A DNA stretch of 64,000 nucleotides from CAVPTL01 sp963729195 (GTDB taxonomy: Bacteria; Actinomycetota; Thermoleophilia; Gaiellales; JAICJC01). Under the pieces are notes generated by a model, which ran no database searches, was not told the origin of the DNA, and was given only the letters and a program-made list of their open reading frames with translations. Location: contig CAVSNF010000019.1 of assembly GCA_963729195.1 (NCBI GenBank), forward strand, positions 310,001-374,000. Reading direction: 5' to 3'. Shown here in pieces: positions 26,507 to 34,948 of this stretch (position 1 is the stretch's first letter; each line of letters starts with the position of its first letter). A program made the position numbers and the translations under genes.

Positions 26507-27470
26507 CCTCCGCTTCTGGCGCAGTGAGAGCCCACCGGCCCCGTTGCCGGAGCAACCCCGGGCGGAGCCGCGCATCCGCGGCCGCGGGCCGGGGCTGCCC
26601 TACTCGAAGGGCAGGATGGCGCAGACCTTGATGCTGTCGGGGTTTGAGGCCGAGCGCGCCTACCAGCTTGCTCAGGTGATCGAACGTGAGGTGGGAGAGT
26701 CGGGGGCCGACGAGATGTCGATCGACCAGCTCCACCGGCTGGTCGAAGGGGTTCTGGGCCGCGAGGACACGCCGGCAATGCTCGCGCGCTATCACGGCTG
26801 GCATCAGGTGATGCACCTCGACCGGCCGCTGGTGCTGATGCTGGGAGGGGCGACCGGCACCGGCAAGAGTTCGCTGGCGACCGACATCGCGTTTCGGCTG
26901 GGGATCAGCCGGATCACGTCCACCGACGCCGTTCGCCAGGTCATGCGTGCGTTCTTCGCGCCGGAACTGATGCCGGCGCTGCATTTCTCCTCGTTCGAGG
27001 CCGGCGAGGGCCTGCGCATCCCGATGCCCGATCCCGACGCCGAGGATCGGGCGCTGTACGGCTTCATCCAACAGGCCGAGCAGGTTGCGGTGGGCGCCAA
27101 CGCGATTATCGAGCGGGCGGTGATGGAGGGGCTCTCGACCGTGGTCGAGGGCATCCATCTGGTACCGGGTCTGGTGGTTCCGGAGCGGCATCACGCCGCC
27201 GTCGTTGTGCAGGTGGTGCTCGCCATCAGCGACGAGGACATGCACCAGGCGAACTTCCTTTTCCGCGACTACGAGTCGGGCGGGACGCGGGCGATGGAAC
27301 GCTATCTCCAGCGCTTCGGCGAGATCCGCCGGATTCAGGACTATCTGGTCGGACGGGCCGAGCGCACCGGCGTGCCGGTGATCGAGGCAGGGGACATGAA
27401 CGCCGCGCTGGTCGACGTGATCGACCTGATCCTGGAACGCGCCGGAGGGCGAACGGTCGCGCTAGGCTAG
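26499..27470 (+). CDS. 2-phosphoglycerate kinase
   Basis: A 323-residue enzyme that phosphorylates 2-phosphoglycerate to 2,3-bisphosphoglycerate. An ATP-cone-like N-terminal domain (about residues 25-100, YSKGRMAQTLMLSGFEAERAY) precedes the P-loop GGATGTGKSSLATDIAFRLG near 116, ISRITSTDAVRQVMR, a Walker-B-like VVEGIHLVPG and a C-terminal region ending LILERAGG. This is the arrangement of archaeal 2-phosphoglycerate kinases. The start overlaps cpgS by 8 nt. Confidence 0.88.
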   Translation: MRDLRFWRSESPPAPLPEQPRAEPRIRGRGPGLPYSKGRMAQTLMLSGFEAERAYQLAQVIEREVGESGADEMSIDQLHRLVEGVLGREDTPAMLARYHGWHQVMHLDRPLVLMLGGATGTGKSSLATDIAFRLGISRITSTDAVRQVMRAFFAPELMPALHFSSFEAGEGLRIPMPDPDAEDRALYGFIQQAEQVAVGANAIIERAVMEGLSTVVEGIHLVPGLVVPERHHAAVVVQVVLAISDEDMHQANFLFRDYESGGTRAMERYLQRFGEIRRIQDYLVGRAERTGVPVIEAGDMNAALVDVIDLILERAGGRTVALG

Positions 27471-27475
27471 GTTCC

Positions 27476-28489
27476 GTGGCGGTTCCCTCAATGCATGCAG
27501 CGGCAGAGTTCGATGCCTCTGCGGGAGACGCATGGCCGTGTCCATGCACCGAGCTCGTGTCGGTCACCGAGCGGTGTGCGCTCGCGGCCGGCAGGTATCT
27601 CGGCCGAGGCGATGCCCGGGGCGCCGATGAGGCGGCGACCGAGGCCATGGTGGACGCGCTGGGGCGGCTGCGGCTGGACGGTCACGTCGTCATCGGCCGG
27701 CCCGAATCGGACCACCCGCTGGCCGAGGGCAGCCATCTGGGCGGCGGCGGCGGGATCGAGCTGGAACTTGCATGCGACCCGGTCGAAGGCGGTCCGGTGC
27801 TGGCCCGCGGTCAGTCTGGAGCGCTCGCGATCCTGGCGGCGGCCCTTCCCGGCGGGATGACCCGCGCTCCCCGCATGTACATGAAGAAGATGGCGGTGGG
27901 CCCGGTGGCGAAGGGGCGCATCGATCTGCGCAAGAGCGTCACCGAGAACCTCGAGGCGATCGCCGACGCGTTTGGCAGACGGGTGGCCGACGTCACCGCA
28001 ATCGTGCTCGATCGTCCCCGCCACGACGATCTGATCGCCGAGATCCGCGATGCCGGCGCCCGCATCAAGCTGATCTCCGACGGCGATATCACCGCCACCA
28101 TCGACGCGGCCGTGCGCGGTACCAACGACCACCTTGCGATCGGCATCGGCGGCGCGCTGGGCGGCATCATCTCGGCTGCGGCTCTGCGCTGCCTCGGCGG
28201 TGAGATCCAGGGCCAGCTGTGGCCGATGAGCCGCACGGAGATCGATCGGGCTGCCGAGTACGGCATCACCGACATCTCCCAGATCTTCGGTATCGACGAC
28301 CTCGTGCGCGGCGATGTGATCGTGGTCGCGTCGGGGATCTCAAACGGCGACCTGCTCCGTGGAGTGCGGTACATGGCCGAGGGCGCGCGCAGCCACTCGA
28401 TCGTGCTCTGCTCGCGCTGCAACCGGGTGCGGTTCGTCGACTCGATCCACCTCTTCTCGCAGGATCGCCACGCCGAAATCAGGCTTTAG
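27476..28489 (+). CDS. glpX: GlpX-type (class II) fructose-1,6-bisphosphatase
   Basis: A 337-residue gluconeogenic FBPase, from the GTG at 27476, 5 nt after the kinase gene. Conserved features: TERCALAAGRYLGRGDARGAD, ACDPVEGGPVLARGQSGALA, the MYMKKMAVGPVAKG segment, LDRPRHDDLIAEIR, ISDGDITATI, GIGGALGGIISAAA and SGISNGDLLRGV. The usual metal-site motif GEGE-x-DEAP is altered to GRPESDHPL, keeping one Glu and the Asp, and DPIEGT is DPVEGG. The enzyme is probably active, but the metal site is unusual. Confidence 0.85.
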   Translation: MAVPSMHAAAEFDASAGDAWPCPCTELVSVTERCALAAGRYLGRGDARGADEAATEAMVDALGRLRLDGHVVIGRPESDHPLAEGSHLGGGGGIELELACDPVEGGPVLARGQSGALAILAAALPGGMTRAPRMYMKKMAVGPVAKGRIDLRKSVTENLEAIADAFGRRVADVTAIVLDRPRHDDLIAEIRDAGARIKLISDGDITATIDAAVRGTNDHLAIGIGGALGGIISAAALRCLGGEIQGQLWPMSRTEIDRAAEYGITDISQIFGIDDLVRGDVIVVASGISNGDLLRGVRYMAEGARSHSIVLCSRCNRVRFVDSIHLFSQDRHAEIRL

Positions 28490-28522
28490 GCTTCCTCAAC
28501 CCCAACCGGACGGAGACTCGTT

Positions 28523-29377
28523 TTGCTGCTCTACCAACTGCACGATCGTGCCCGCGACGCCGGCATCGAAGGTTATCGGCGGATGTCCAAGGTGCAGCTG
28601 GCCGAGGCGCTCGAGATCGAGCTTGACGGGCAGGATCAGCCGGCGCCCGATGTCCCTGCAAGCTCCTCCGCGAGCGGGCCGACCGAGGTGGACGTCGCCC
28701 GCCGCAACGGTTTTGCGGTGGTCACGCTGCGCGGACACGACAACGCACTGGGGCTGGACACGCTCGAGCGGCTGGCGACCGTGTGCGAGGAGCTCTGCGA
28801 GGACGCCGACGTGCGTCTGATCGCCATTACCGGGGCGGGGCCCCGCCTGTTCTCAGCCGGTGCCGACCTGGCGTCGATGGAGGGCCTGGGCGGGGCCGAG
28901 GTGACCGCTCGCGGCACCGATGCCTGTCGCCGGATCGCGGTGCTGCCGGTGCCAACCGTGGCGCTGCTCAACGGCCACGCCGTGGGCGGCGGGATCGATC
29001 TGGCGTTGGCGTGCGATTGGCGCATCGCCGCTCAGGGATCCAAGCTGCGATTCATCCACAACGAGCTGGGATACTCACCGCCGTGGGGTGCGGCCGCGCG
29101 TGTTGGCGACCTGATCGGCCGGCACGTCGCGCTGCGGCTGTTCGCCACCTGCGAGGTGCTTCCGGTCGAGGAGGCGCGGACGCTGGGGTTGGTCGACGAG
29201 GTGGTTGCGCCCCAGAAGCTCATTTCCCGGGTCGAGTCGCTGGCATCGCGGGTTGCCCGCAGCGATCGGGAGGCGCTGGCGGTGACCAAGCGGTTGCTCA
29301 GCGGCCACGACGATCTGCTCACCCACGAGCGGGAATTCGCACGTCTGTGGGAATCGAAGGCTACGATGAGGGCATGA
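28523..29377 (+). CDS. Enoyl-CoA hydratase/isomerase with N-terminal Rho_N-like domain
   Basis: A 284-residue fusion. Residues 1-35 (LYQLHDRARDAGIEGYRRM then KVQLAEALE) match the small Rho N-terminal/SAP-like helical domain. A Pro/Ser linker follows, then the crotonase fold: FSAGADLASMEG with the oxyanion loop, NGHAVGGGIDLALACD with the second oxyanion Gly, and ELGYSPPWGAA. The catalytic Glu of canonical hydratases appears in FIHNELGYSPP. Start TTG at 28523 with GGAG about 8 nt upstream. The stop overlaps the next ATG. Confidence 0.82.
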   Translation: MLLYQLHDRARDAGIEGYRRMSKVQLAEALEIELDGQDQPAPDVPASSSASGPTEVDVARRNGFAVVTLRGHDNALGLDTLERLATVCEELCEDADVRLIAITGAGPRLFSAGADLASMEGLGGAEVTARGTDACRRIAVLPVPTVALLNGHAVGGGIDLALACDWRIAAQGSKLRFIHNELGYSPPWGAAARVGDLIGRHVALRLFATCEVLPVEEARTLGLVDEVVAPQKLISRVESLASRVARSDREALAVTKRLLSGHDDLLTHEREFARLWESKATMRA

Positions 29378-29673
29378 GCATTACCGAAGAAGACGTGTTC
29401 GAGGCATTGCGGGCGGTCGAGGATCCCGAGCTTGGCATGGACGTCGTCGACTTGGGACTGGTGTACGACGTTCGGTTGGAGCCCGAGAAAGTCACCGTCA
29501 CCTACTCGCTGACCTCGATGGGATGCCCGGCCGGAGCCCAGATCGAGCAACAGATCGGGGAGGTCGTGCGCAGCCTGGAGGGTGTCGGCGAGGTTGTCAC
29601 CGATCTCACCTGGACGCCCCCGTGGACGCCCGAGATGATGTCGGACGACGCCAAGTTCGTGCTCGGCTTCTGA
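29374..29673 (+). CDS. MIP18/SufT-like (DUF59) metal-sulfur assembly protein
   Basis: A 99-residue single-domain protein. Family signatures: ALRAVEDPELGMDVVDLGLVYDV and the loop TYSLTSMGCPAGAQIEQQI, whose Cys is conserved, then WTPPWTPEMMSDDAK. Related proteins act in Fe-S cluster assembly or PaaD-like oxygenase maturation. It overlaps the enoyl-CoA hydratase gene (ATGA) and precedes queG, an Fe-S enzyme, by 13 nt, which suits an assembly role. Confidence 0.9.
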   Translation: MSITEEDVFEALRAVEDPELGMDVVDLGLVYDVRLEPEKVTVTYSLTSMGCPAGAQIEQQIGEVVRSLEGVGEVVTDLTWTPPWTPEMMSDDAKFVLGF

Positions 29674-29686
29674 TCCACTTCACTTG

Positions 29687-30655
29687 GTGACGAGCCCCGC
29701 GCAGCTGACCGCCGCCGTGCTCGAGCATGCCGAGCGGATTGGGATCGACGCCTGCGGCGTGTGCCGGGCAGAGCCGTACCAGCGCACCGAGCAGCTGATC
29801 GGCGAGCGGCGGGCGCGGGGCCTCTTTGCCGACATGCGGTTCACGATTACCAACACCGACCGCTCCTGTCACCCCGAGCGGCTGCTGCGAAATGCTCGGT
29901 CGGTGGTGGTCGCCGCCCGAAGCTACGCCCGTCCGGAGCCCGAGAAGCCCGCTGACGTACCTCGCGGCCGACTTCCCCGCTACACCCGGCAAGACGAGTA
30001 CCAGCCGCTGCGCGAGGATCTCGGCCGGCTGGGCGAGCACCTCAAAACGCTGTGGCCGGGCGCGCGGTTCGTGGTGCACGTCGACTCCAACCACCACGTC
30101 GATCGAGAGGCTGCGGCCCGAGCGGGGATCGCGGTGTACGGCAAGAACACACTTGCGATCACGCGCAAGCACGGCTCGTGGGTGGTGCTCGGAGCGCTCA
30201 TCACCGATGTCGAGCTGGCACCGACCGCCGCGGATCCCGAGAGCCCGGCGTGGGATGCCTGTGGCTCGTGCACCGCCTGTATCGATGCCTGTCCCACCGA
30301 AGCGATTCTGGAAGGAGGGGTGCTCGATTCCTCGAGTTGCCTCTCCTACCTGTCGCAGTCACGACTCGAGCAGCTGCCGTTCCCCGAAGCGTTCGGCGAT
30401 CGCGTCTACGGCTGCGACATCTGCCAGGAGGTGTGCCCGTGGAACCGGGGCGCCGAGCGCCGCGCGGCTCACCTCTCACCGGATGGCGTCGATGACGTGT
30501 ACCCGCCGCTGAGCGAATGGCTCGAGAGCGACGGTGACGCCCTCGCCGCCAGGTATGAGCGGCTGTACGTGCCCGAACGCGACGGCAGGTATCTGCAGCG
30601 AAACGCCCGGGTGGCGCTGGCCAACTCTCAGCCGGCGGGTACCGCTCGCAGCTGA
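29687..30655 (+). CDS. queG: Epoxyqueuosine reductase QueG
   Basis: A cobalamin and Fe-S enzyme catalysing the last step of queuosine tRNA modification, 322 residues. Two [4Fe-4S] sites are clear: CGSCTACIDACPTEAI and, with CLSYLSQS between, GCDICQEVCPWN. The N-terminal domain contains RARGLFADMRFTI and SVVVAARSY, and the catalytic region GKNTLAITRKHGSWV. The start is the GTG at 29687; a TTG one codon upstream is also possible. The 3' end overlaps the convergent pafBC gene by 28 nt. Confidence 0.95.
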   Translation: MTSPAQLTAAVLEHAERIGIDACGVCRAEPYQRTEQLIGERRARGLFADMRFTITNTDRSCHPERLLRNARSVVVAARSYARPEPEKPADVPRGRLPRYTRQDEYQPLREDLGRLGEHLKTLWPGARFVVHVDSNHHVDREAAARAGIAVYGKNTLAITRKHGSWVVLGALITDVELAPTAADPESPAWDACGSCTACIDACPTEAILEGGVLDSSSCLSYLSQSRLEQLPFPEAFGDRVYGCDICQEVCPWNRGAERRAAHLSPDGVDDVYPPLSEWLESDGDALAARYERLYVPERDGRYLQRNARVALANSQPAGTARS

Positions 30656-32694
30656 TCGACCAGCGCGGTGGCCTCTGCCTTGATTCGGTCGCGCAGCGCA
30701 GGCGGCTCCAGCACCTCGGCGTCGCCTCGGTATCGCATGATCTCGGGGATCAGCCACTCGGGTGAGCCGTAGGTGATCGTCACCACTGCCGCCTCGTCCG
30801 TGGTGGCCAACGCGTCGCGGCGACCCTCCAGCTCCCAGCGCGCTCGCTTGGGTGAGAATCGGACGCGGGCGATGCCGACGTCTCCACCGAGGGCCCGGTT
30901 CAGGTCGGACATCTCTGGCCGGCGCTGGTAGAGCTCTTGGCGGAGGGTTGCGTCCTTGATGTAGGCGACCTTGAATGTCCGGCGGGCGTCGCGGCTGACG
31001 TCGTAGGCTTCCACGTACCAGCCGCGCTCGTCGCGGCGCAGCAGGTACGGCTCGATCGTGCGCGAGGTGAGCTCGCTCGACGAGCGGGAGAGGTAGGTGA
31101 TGTCGACCAGCCGTCGCGACCGCACTCCCTCGTTCAGCACCGTGACGACCGACTCCTCGGCGTTGGGCTGGACAGGTGTGGGGGTGTCGGCCAGTGCAAA
31201 CCGGCCAAACGACGCTTCCACCTTCGCGCGCACGGTGTCCAGCGAGCTGTGGGCCTCGGCGGCGAGCAGCGGCGCCACCACGTCAAGCGCTCGCAGCAGA
31301 GCCTTGGCTTCCAGCGGGGAGAGCCGCGCCGGGCCGCCGGAAGGTATCGCCGTAAAGCTCCTTGTCGATGATGATCGAGCCGTTTTCGGTCGAGCAGTAG
31401 ACCGCGTAGCAACCGCCGCCGAAGTTGACCAGGTTGAGCAGATCGAGGTGCTCGGTCAGCTCCGAGGTGGTCAGGCGAAAGCGGTCACGTACCTCGGCCG
31501 AGGGCACACGGGCACGGGCATCATCGCCGCAGGACGCCAGCAGGAAGGCGAGCAGGGCTTGCAGCAGCGCAAAGCGCTCGGGCGGTACGGGGCTGGGCTC
31601 TCGGTTGACCGGTTGCGACGGGGGGGCCGGAGCGGGCGGCGGCGGTACTTCCTCGACGGCCGTCGGCTTGCCGCGCGTGCACGCGGGCGACGGCACGCAG
31701 GTCGGCGGTGACCCGCTTGACCAGCTCGACCGGCTCGCGGGCCTGCACCTGGCCTCCCAGCGACAGGATCCACCCCGACAACGCGGCGAGGTCTGAGTAC
31801 GGGGTGGTGAAGACGCCAGAGCCGTCATCGAGCTCCTCGAACTCCCCGTGCATGCCGAACCGGCGCTGCACCCAGAAGGTGGCGTCCGGGCGAGACGGTG
31901 ACGGTGGCCTCGCCACGCACCTGGCGCCCCAGCCTCCACGGCGGGCGGTCGCGGTAGGCGTTGACGCTGAAGTCCTCGGGCATTCTGAAATCGCGCTCGC
32001 GGCGGGTGGCGAACTTGATCTCGCCGCGGATCCGGGAGACGCGAAATGTGCGCCGGCGGTCGGGGTCGTCGGCTTCGCGGTCGAGATCGTCACCGACGAC
32101 GTACCAAACGCCGTTGAGCTCCCACAGGCCGTACGGATTGATGGTGCGTGCCTTCTCGACGTCGCTGCCGATCGTCCAGTAGGTGAACCGCACGGTGCGC
32201 TGCTTCGAGATCGCCTGCTCGAGCTTGGCCAGGCGGTGCGCCACCTCGGGCGAGTACAGCGATCCCAGCAGATCGACGGTGGCGGTCTTGGGGCCGGGGT
32301 CGAGCGTGGGGTGTGCACGCCCCAGCGCCAGGTTCTGCAACGCCAGCCGCAGCGGCTCGGAGTAGGCGAACTGCCCCTCGAGCAGGTGCAGGCTGGTCTG
32401 CAGCGCGGCGAGCTCGTCGTCGCTGAGGTCGACCGGCGGCAGGAAGTACTGCTCCTCGTTGAGGTTGTACAGCTCCTCACCGGTGAACTCGTCACGGTTG
32501 GATCCGATCGGCACGCCCAAGCCCTTGAGCTCGGTGCGGTCGGCAAAGAACCGGCGGGCGAAGGCCTCATCGCCCATGGCCGAATAGCCCTCGACGTTGC
32601 TTTTTACGTCGCGGGCCGTGATCGGGCGCTGTTCCACCATCAAGTAGGCGACCAGCGACAGTTGACGTATCAGCTTGTCGGCGTCGTGGGTCAA
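30628..32694 (-). CDS. pafBC: PafBC WYL-domain transcriptional regulator, natural fusion (frameshifted)
   Basis: One long locus of about 689 residues. The PafB half has a winged HTH (KLIRQLSLVAYLMVEQRP, ARDVKSNVEGYS) and a WYL domain (ISKQRTVRFTYW, GVWYVVGDD). A Pro-rich linker (VPPPPAPAPPSQPVN) joins it to a PafC half with a second HTH and WYL domain (DITYLSRSSSELT, RGWYVEAYD). PafBC activates the LexA-independent DNA-damage response in actinobacteria. Frame changes near 31890, 31680 and 31345. The TTG at 32694 lies about 6 nt after a TATACC -10 candidate, suggesting a leaderless message. Divergent from dinB2. Confidence 0.82.
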
Positions 32695-32816
32695 GGCTGG
32701 GTATAGCTTACCGGTCGCCGGCTGAACGAGGCGCCTCAAGGTCGCGTCGGGTGTCACGTGTTGCGCGCAAATAGCGCCGATCCTGGCCGCCCGGCCGTGC
32801 GACTATCATCGAACGT

Positions 32817-33869
32817 ATGATCGCCCACCTCGACCTGGACGCGTTCTTTGCGGCGGTTGAGCTTCACCGCCACCCCGAGCTTCGGGGAAAGCCGGTCGTG
32901 GTGGGAGGGAATCCGGACAGCCGCGGGGTGGTTTCGACCGCCAACTACGAGGCCCGCCGGTTCGGCATCCGCTCGGCGATGTCGTCGTCCGAAGCCCGTC
33001 GGCGGTGCCCGCAGGCGGTGTTCGTGCGTCCCGACCACCGCGAGTACCGGGAGTGGTCAGGCAGGTTGTGGGAGTTGGTCCGGGGGATGGCTCCGGTGGT
33101 GGAACAGGTCGGTATCGACGAGGGATACCTGGTCGCTTCCTGAGGGCGACCCGCGTGAGCAGGCCGCGCTGATTCAGCTGGCGGTGCGGCGGCGGCTGCG
33201 GCTGTCGTGCTCATTGGGCGTCGCCACCTGCAAGGTGGTGGCCAAGGTGGCGTCGGACATCCGAAAGCCAGGGGGAATCACGGTGGTCGAGCCCGGTCAC
33301 GAGGCCGACTTTCTTGCGCCGCTGCCGGTGCGGAGGCTGCCCGGGGTGGGGCCTAAAGCCGAGGCCCGGTTGGCGGCGTACGGCATCACCACCGTGGGGG
33401 CGCTGGCGGGCATGTCCGACGAGCTGCTGGCGGCGATTGCGCCGGGCCGGGTGGGGGTCGAGCTGAGGTTGCGAGCCTGCGGCGTTGATCCCCGGCCGGT
33501 TTCGGCCGAACCCGGCGAGGCCGTCTCGATCTCGAGTGAGGAGACGTTCGAGCGGGACGTCAGCGATCGAGCCGAACTGCACGCGGCCTTGAGGCAGATG
33601 GCCGCCGAGCTGGCCGGCTCGCTGCATCGCCGTGGCTGGGCGGCGCGCACGGTCACCACCAAGCTGCGCTATCCCGACTTCTCGATCGTGACCCGCTCCC
33701 ACAGCCTGACGGTGGGAACCGATGACGCAGACGAGTTGGCCGAGCGCGCGCCTGCGCACTGCTCGACAAAGCGCTCACCGACCGGCCTGACGCCATCCGG
33801 CTCGCCGGCGTGGGCGTCTCCGGGCTGGAGCGTCACAAGCAGCTTACCCTGGAATTGCAAGCTATGTAA
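32817..33869 (+). CDS. dinB: Second DNA polymerase IV, Y-family (frameshifted)
   Basis: About 350 residues. Catalytic palm: HLDLDAFFAAVELH and GIDEGYLV, the latter Ala/Phe-poor compared with SIDEAYLD. A one-base shift near 33130 follows, then SCSLGVATCKVVAKVASD, LPGVGPKAEARLAAYGI (HhH) and the little finger. A second shift near 33757 gives ALTDRPDAIRLAGVGVSGLE and the tail QLTLELQAM, a possible weak clamp motif. Only a one-mismatch LexA-like site (32810-32823) overlaps the ATG. Position next to pafBC suggests PafBC control. Confidence 0.85.
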
Positions 33870-33882
33870 TTCTGGGTATAAT
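33855..33882 (+). promoter_or_regulatory. Sigma-70-type promoter, leaderless
   Basis: TTGCAA (33855-33860), a 16-nt spacer and a perfect TATAAT (33877-33882). The GTG of the following gene is at 33889, 7 nt after the -10, which is where transcription would begin. The promoter overlaps the last codons of dinB2. Confidence 0.7.
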
Positions 33883-33888
33883 GGACGC

Positions 33889-34404
33889 GTGGATACGAAT
33901 CACAGCCAGCGTCTGCGAGGTCCGGCGGCGGTGGCTGTTATCGCGGCTGGAATCCTGAGCGCGGTGGTGCTGCTGCGGGCCGGGGGGCCGGCATCCGTGC
34001 CGGACGGCCCAACTCCCGCACGCGCGATGTACTTCGGCTGGGCTGCGCTGGCCGCCTTGGGGACATCGCTGGCGGCGGCCTGGGTCGTGTATGAGGCCGC
34101 GACCCGGCCGCGCCGCCCGGCGGCACTCAGGTTCACACTCGTGGCGCTCCTCTGCGCGATCGCAGTGTCCGGGTTGGGCGAGGCCGCGGTGTACGTGGCC
34201 GAGCACCCGTCGTGGGGGATCTGCAGGACGATGCCGTCCGGGCGGCTTCAGTGCGCCCAGCAGCCGAACAAGCCCGCGTCCCAGATGAAGGCACTTGAAC
34301 TCTTCACCGTCGGACTGTTTGTGATCCTCGGATCGGGCGTGCTCGCGGGGTACCTGATCGACCGCCGACACCCGCGCGTCGGCGCCGACGTCGTCGTCCG
34401 CTGA
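33889..34404 (+). CDS. Four-helix membrane protein of unknown function
   Basis: 171 residues from a GTG lying at the predicted transcription start. Four hydrophobic segments (AAVAVIAAGILSAVVLL; FGWAALAALGTSLAAAWVV; FTLVALLCAIAVSGLG; LELFTVGLFVILGSGVLAGYL). Between the third and fourth there is a short outer loop with two Cys (WGICRTMPSGRLQCAQQ) that could form a disulfide. An ATG at 33881 is in another frame. No family recognised. Confidence 0.65.
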   Translation: MDTNHSQRLRGPAAVAVIAAGILSAVVLLRAGGPASVPDGPTPARAMYFGWAALAALGTSLAAAWVVYEAATRPRRPAALRFTLVALLCAIAVSGLGEAAVYVAEHPSWGICRTMPSGRLQCAQQPNKPASQMKALELFTVGLFVILGSGVLAGYLIDRRHPRVGADVVVR

Positions 34405-34414
34405 CGTCAGCCGG

Positions 34415-34828
34415 TTAGGCAGCGACGGGATTGCGCTCTTCGAGATGCTGGTGCGACGGGCAGTACTCGCGGTCGGGAAGTGGCGTGCGCTGGCACGGCT
34501 TGCCCTTGCGAGTGGTCGCCCGGCAACAGGAGATGCCGTCCCCGGCGCGCGCGATCTCTTCCAGGATGTAGTCCACCGCGTAGGTGATATTGCGGTCGAT
34601 CGAGCGGAACACCCGCTCCTGATTCGAGATCGAGAACAGGTGACGCACCTCGGAGAAGAGACTCTGGCTGGGACGGGCGAAGTAGTGCGGGTCGCGAGCG
34701 AGTCGCTCCACCGTTGCCTCACACGAGTAGAGGACGCGACGCTTCGCCTCCGCCACCGAGATGGTGTCAGGATGGGGATCGACGAGATCCTTGATCTCCG
34801 TGAATATCGCGCGGCTAAAGCGGTACAT
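34415..34828 (-). CDS. Hypothetical protein with C-terminal Cys/His zinc-type motif
   Basis: A 137-residue protein. The first 95 residues are helical (FSRAIFTEIKDLVDP, RRVLYSCEATVERLA, FSEVRHLFSI, RNITYAVDYILEEIA). The end carries CCRATTRKGKPCQRTPLPD then YCPSHQH, a short Cys/His pattern of the C-x6-C-x9-C-x2-H kind found in many small bacterial zinc-binding tails. Intact frame. Function unknown. Confidence 0.6.
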   Translation of the reverse strand: MYRFSRAIFTEIKDLVDPHPDTISVAEAKRRVLYSCEATVERLARDPHYFARPSQSLFSEVRHLFSISNQERVFRSIDRNITYAVDYILEEIARAGDGISCCRATTRKGKPCQRTPLPDREYCPSHQHLEERNPVAA

Positions 34829-34948
34829 ACTGCTCCTTGCGTGTTACAAGGTGTGCGGAAACGTGAAAGGCATTATGCACGCTCAGGGGTTGATTTAGGG
34901 TCTAGGATTGTTAAGCGGAGATTAATAACCTCACTTTGTTCGGCATTC
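34829..34948. other. AT-rich intergenic region between divergent genes
   Basis: 120 nt much richer in A/T than its surroundings (TTAAGCGGAGATTAATAACC near 34911-34930). It lies between the start of the zinc-motif gene (minus) and the deacetylase (plus), so it should contain both promoters. I could not assign -35/-10 pairs with confidence. No hairpin with a T-run was seen. Confidence 0.4.

Noticed and set aside
32810..32823. Possible LexA box at the start of the second dinB
   Set aside because: CGAAC-GTAT-GATCG has one mismatch in the right half and spans the ATG; weaker than the box at 5998 and not convincing without binding data.
33841..33882. Terminator hairpin after dinB2 (TACCCTGGAATT / AATTCTGGGTA)
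   Set aside because: Imperfect inverted repeat with no T-run; the same bases form a better promoter for the next gene.
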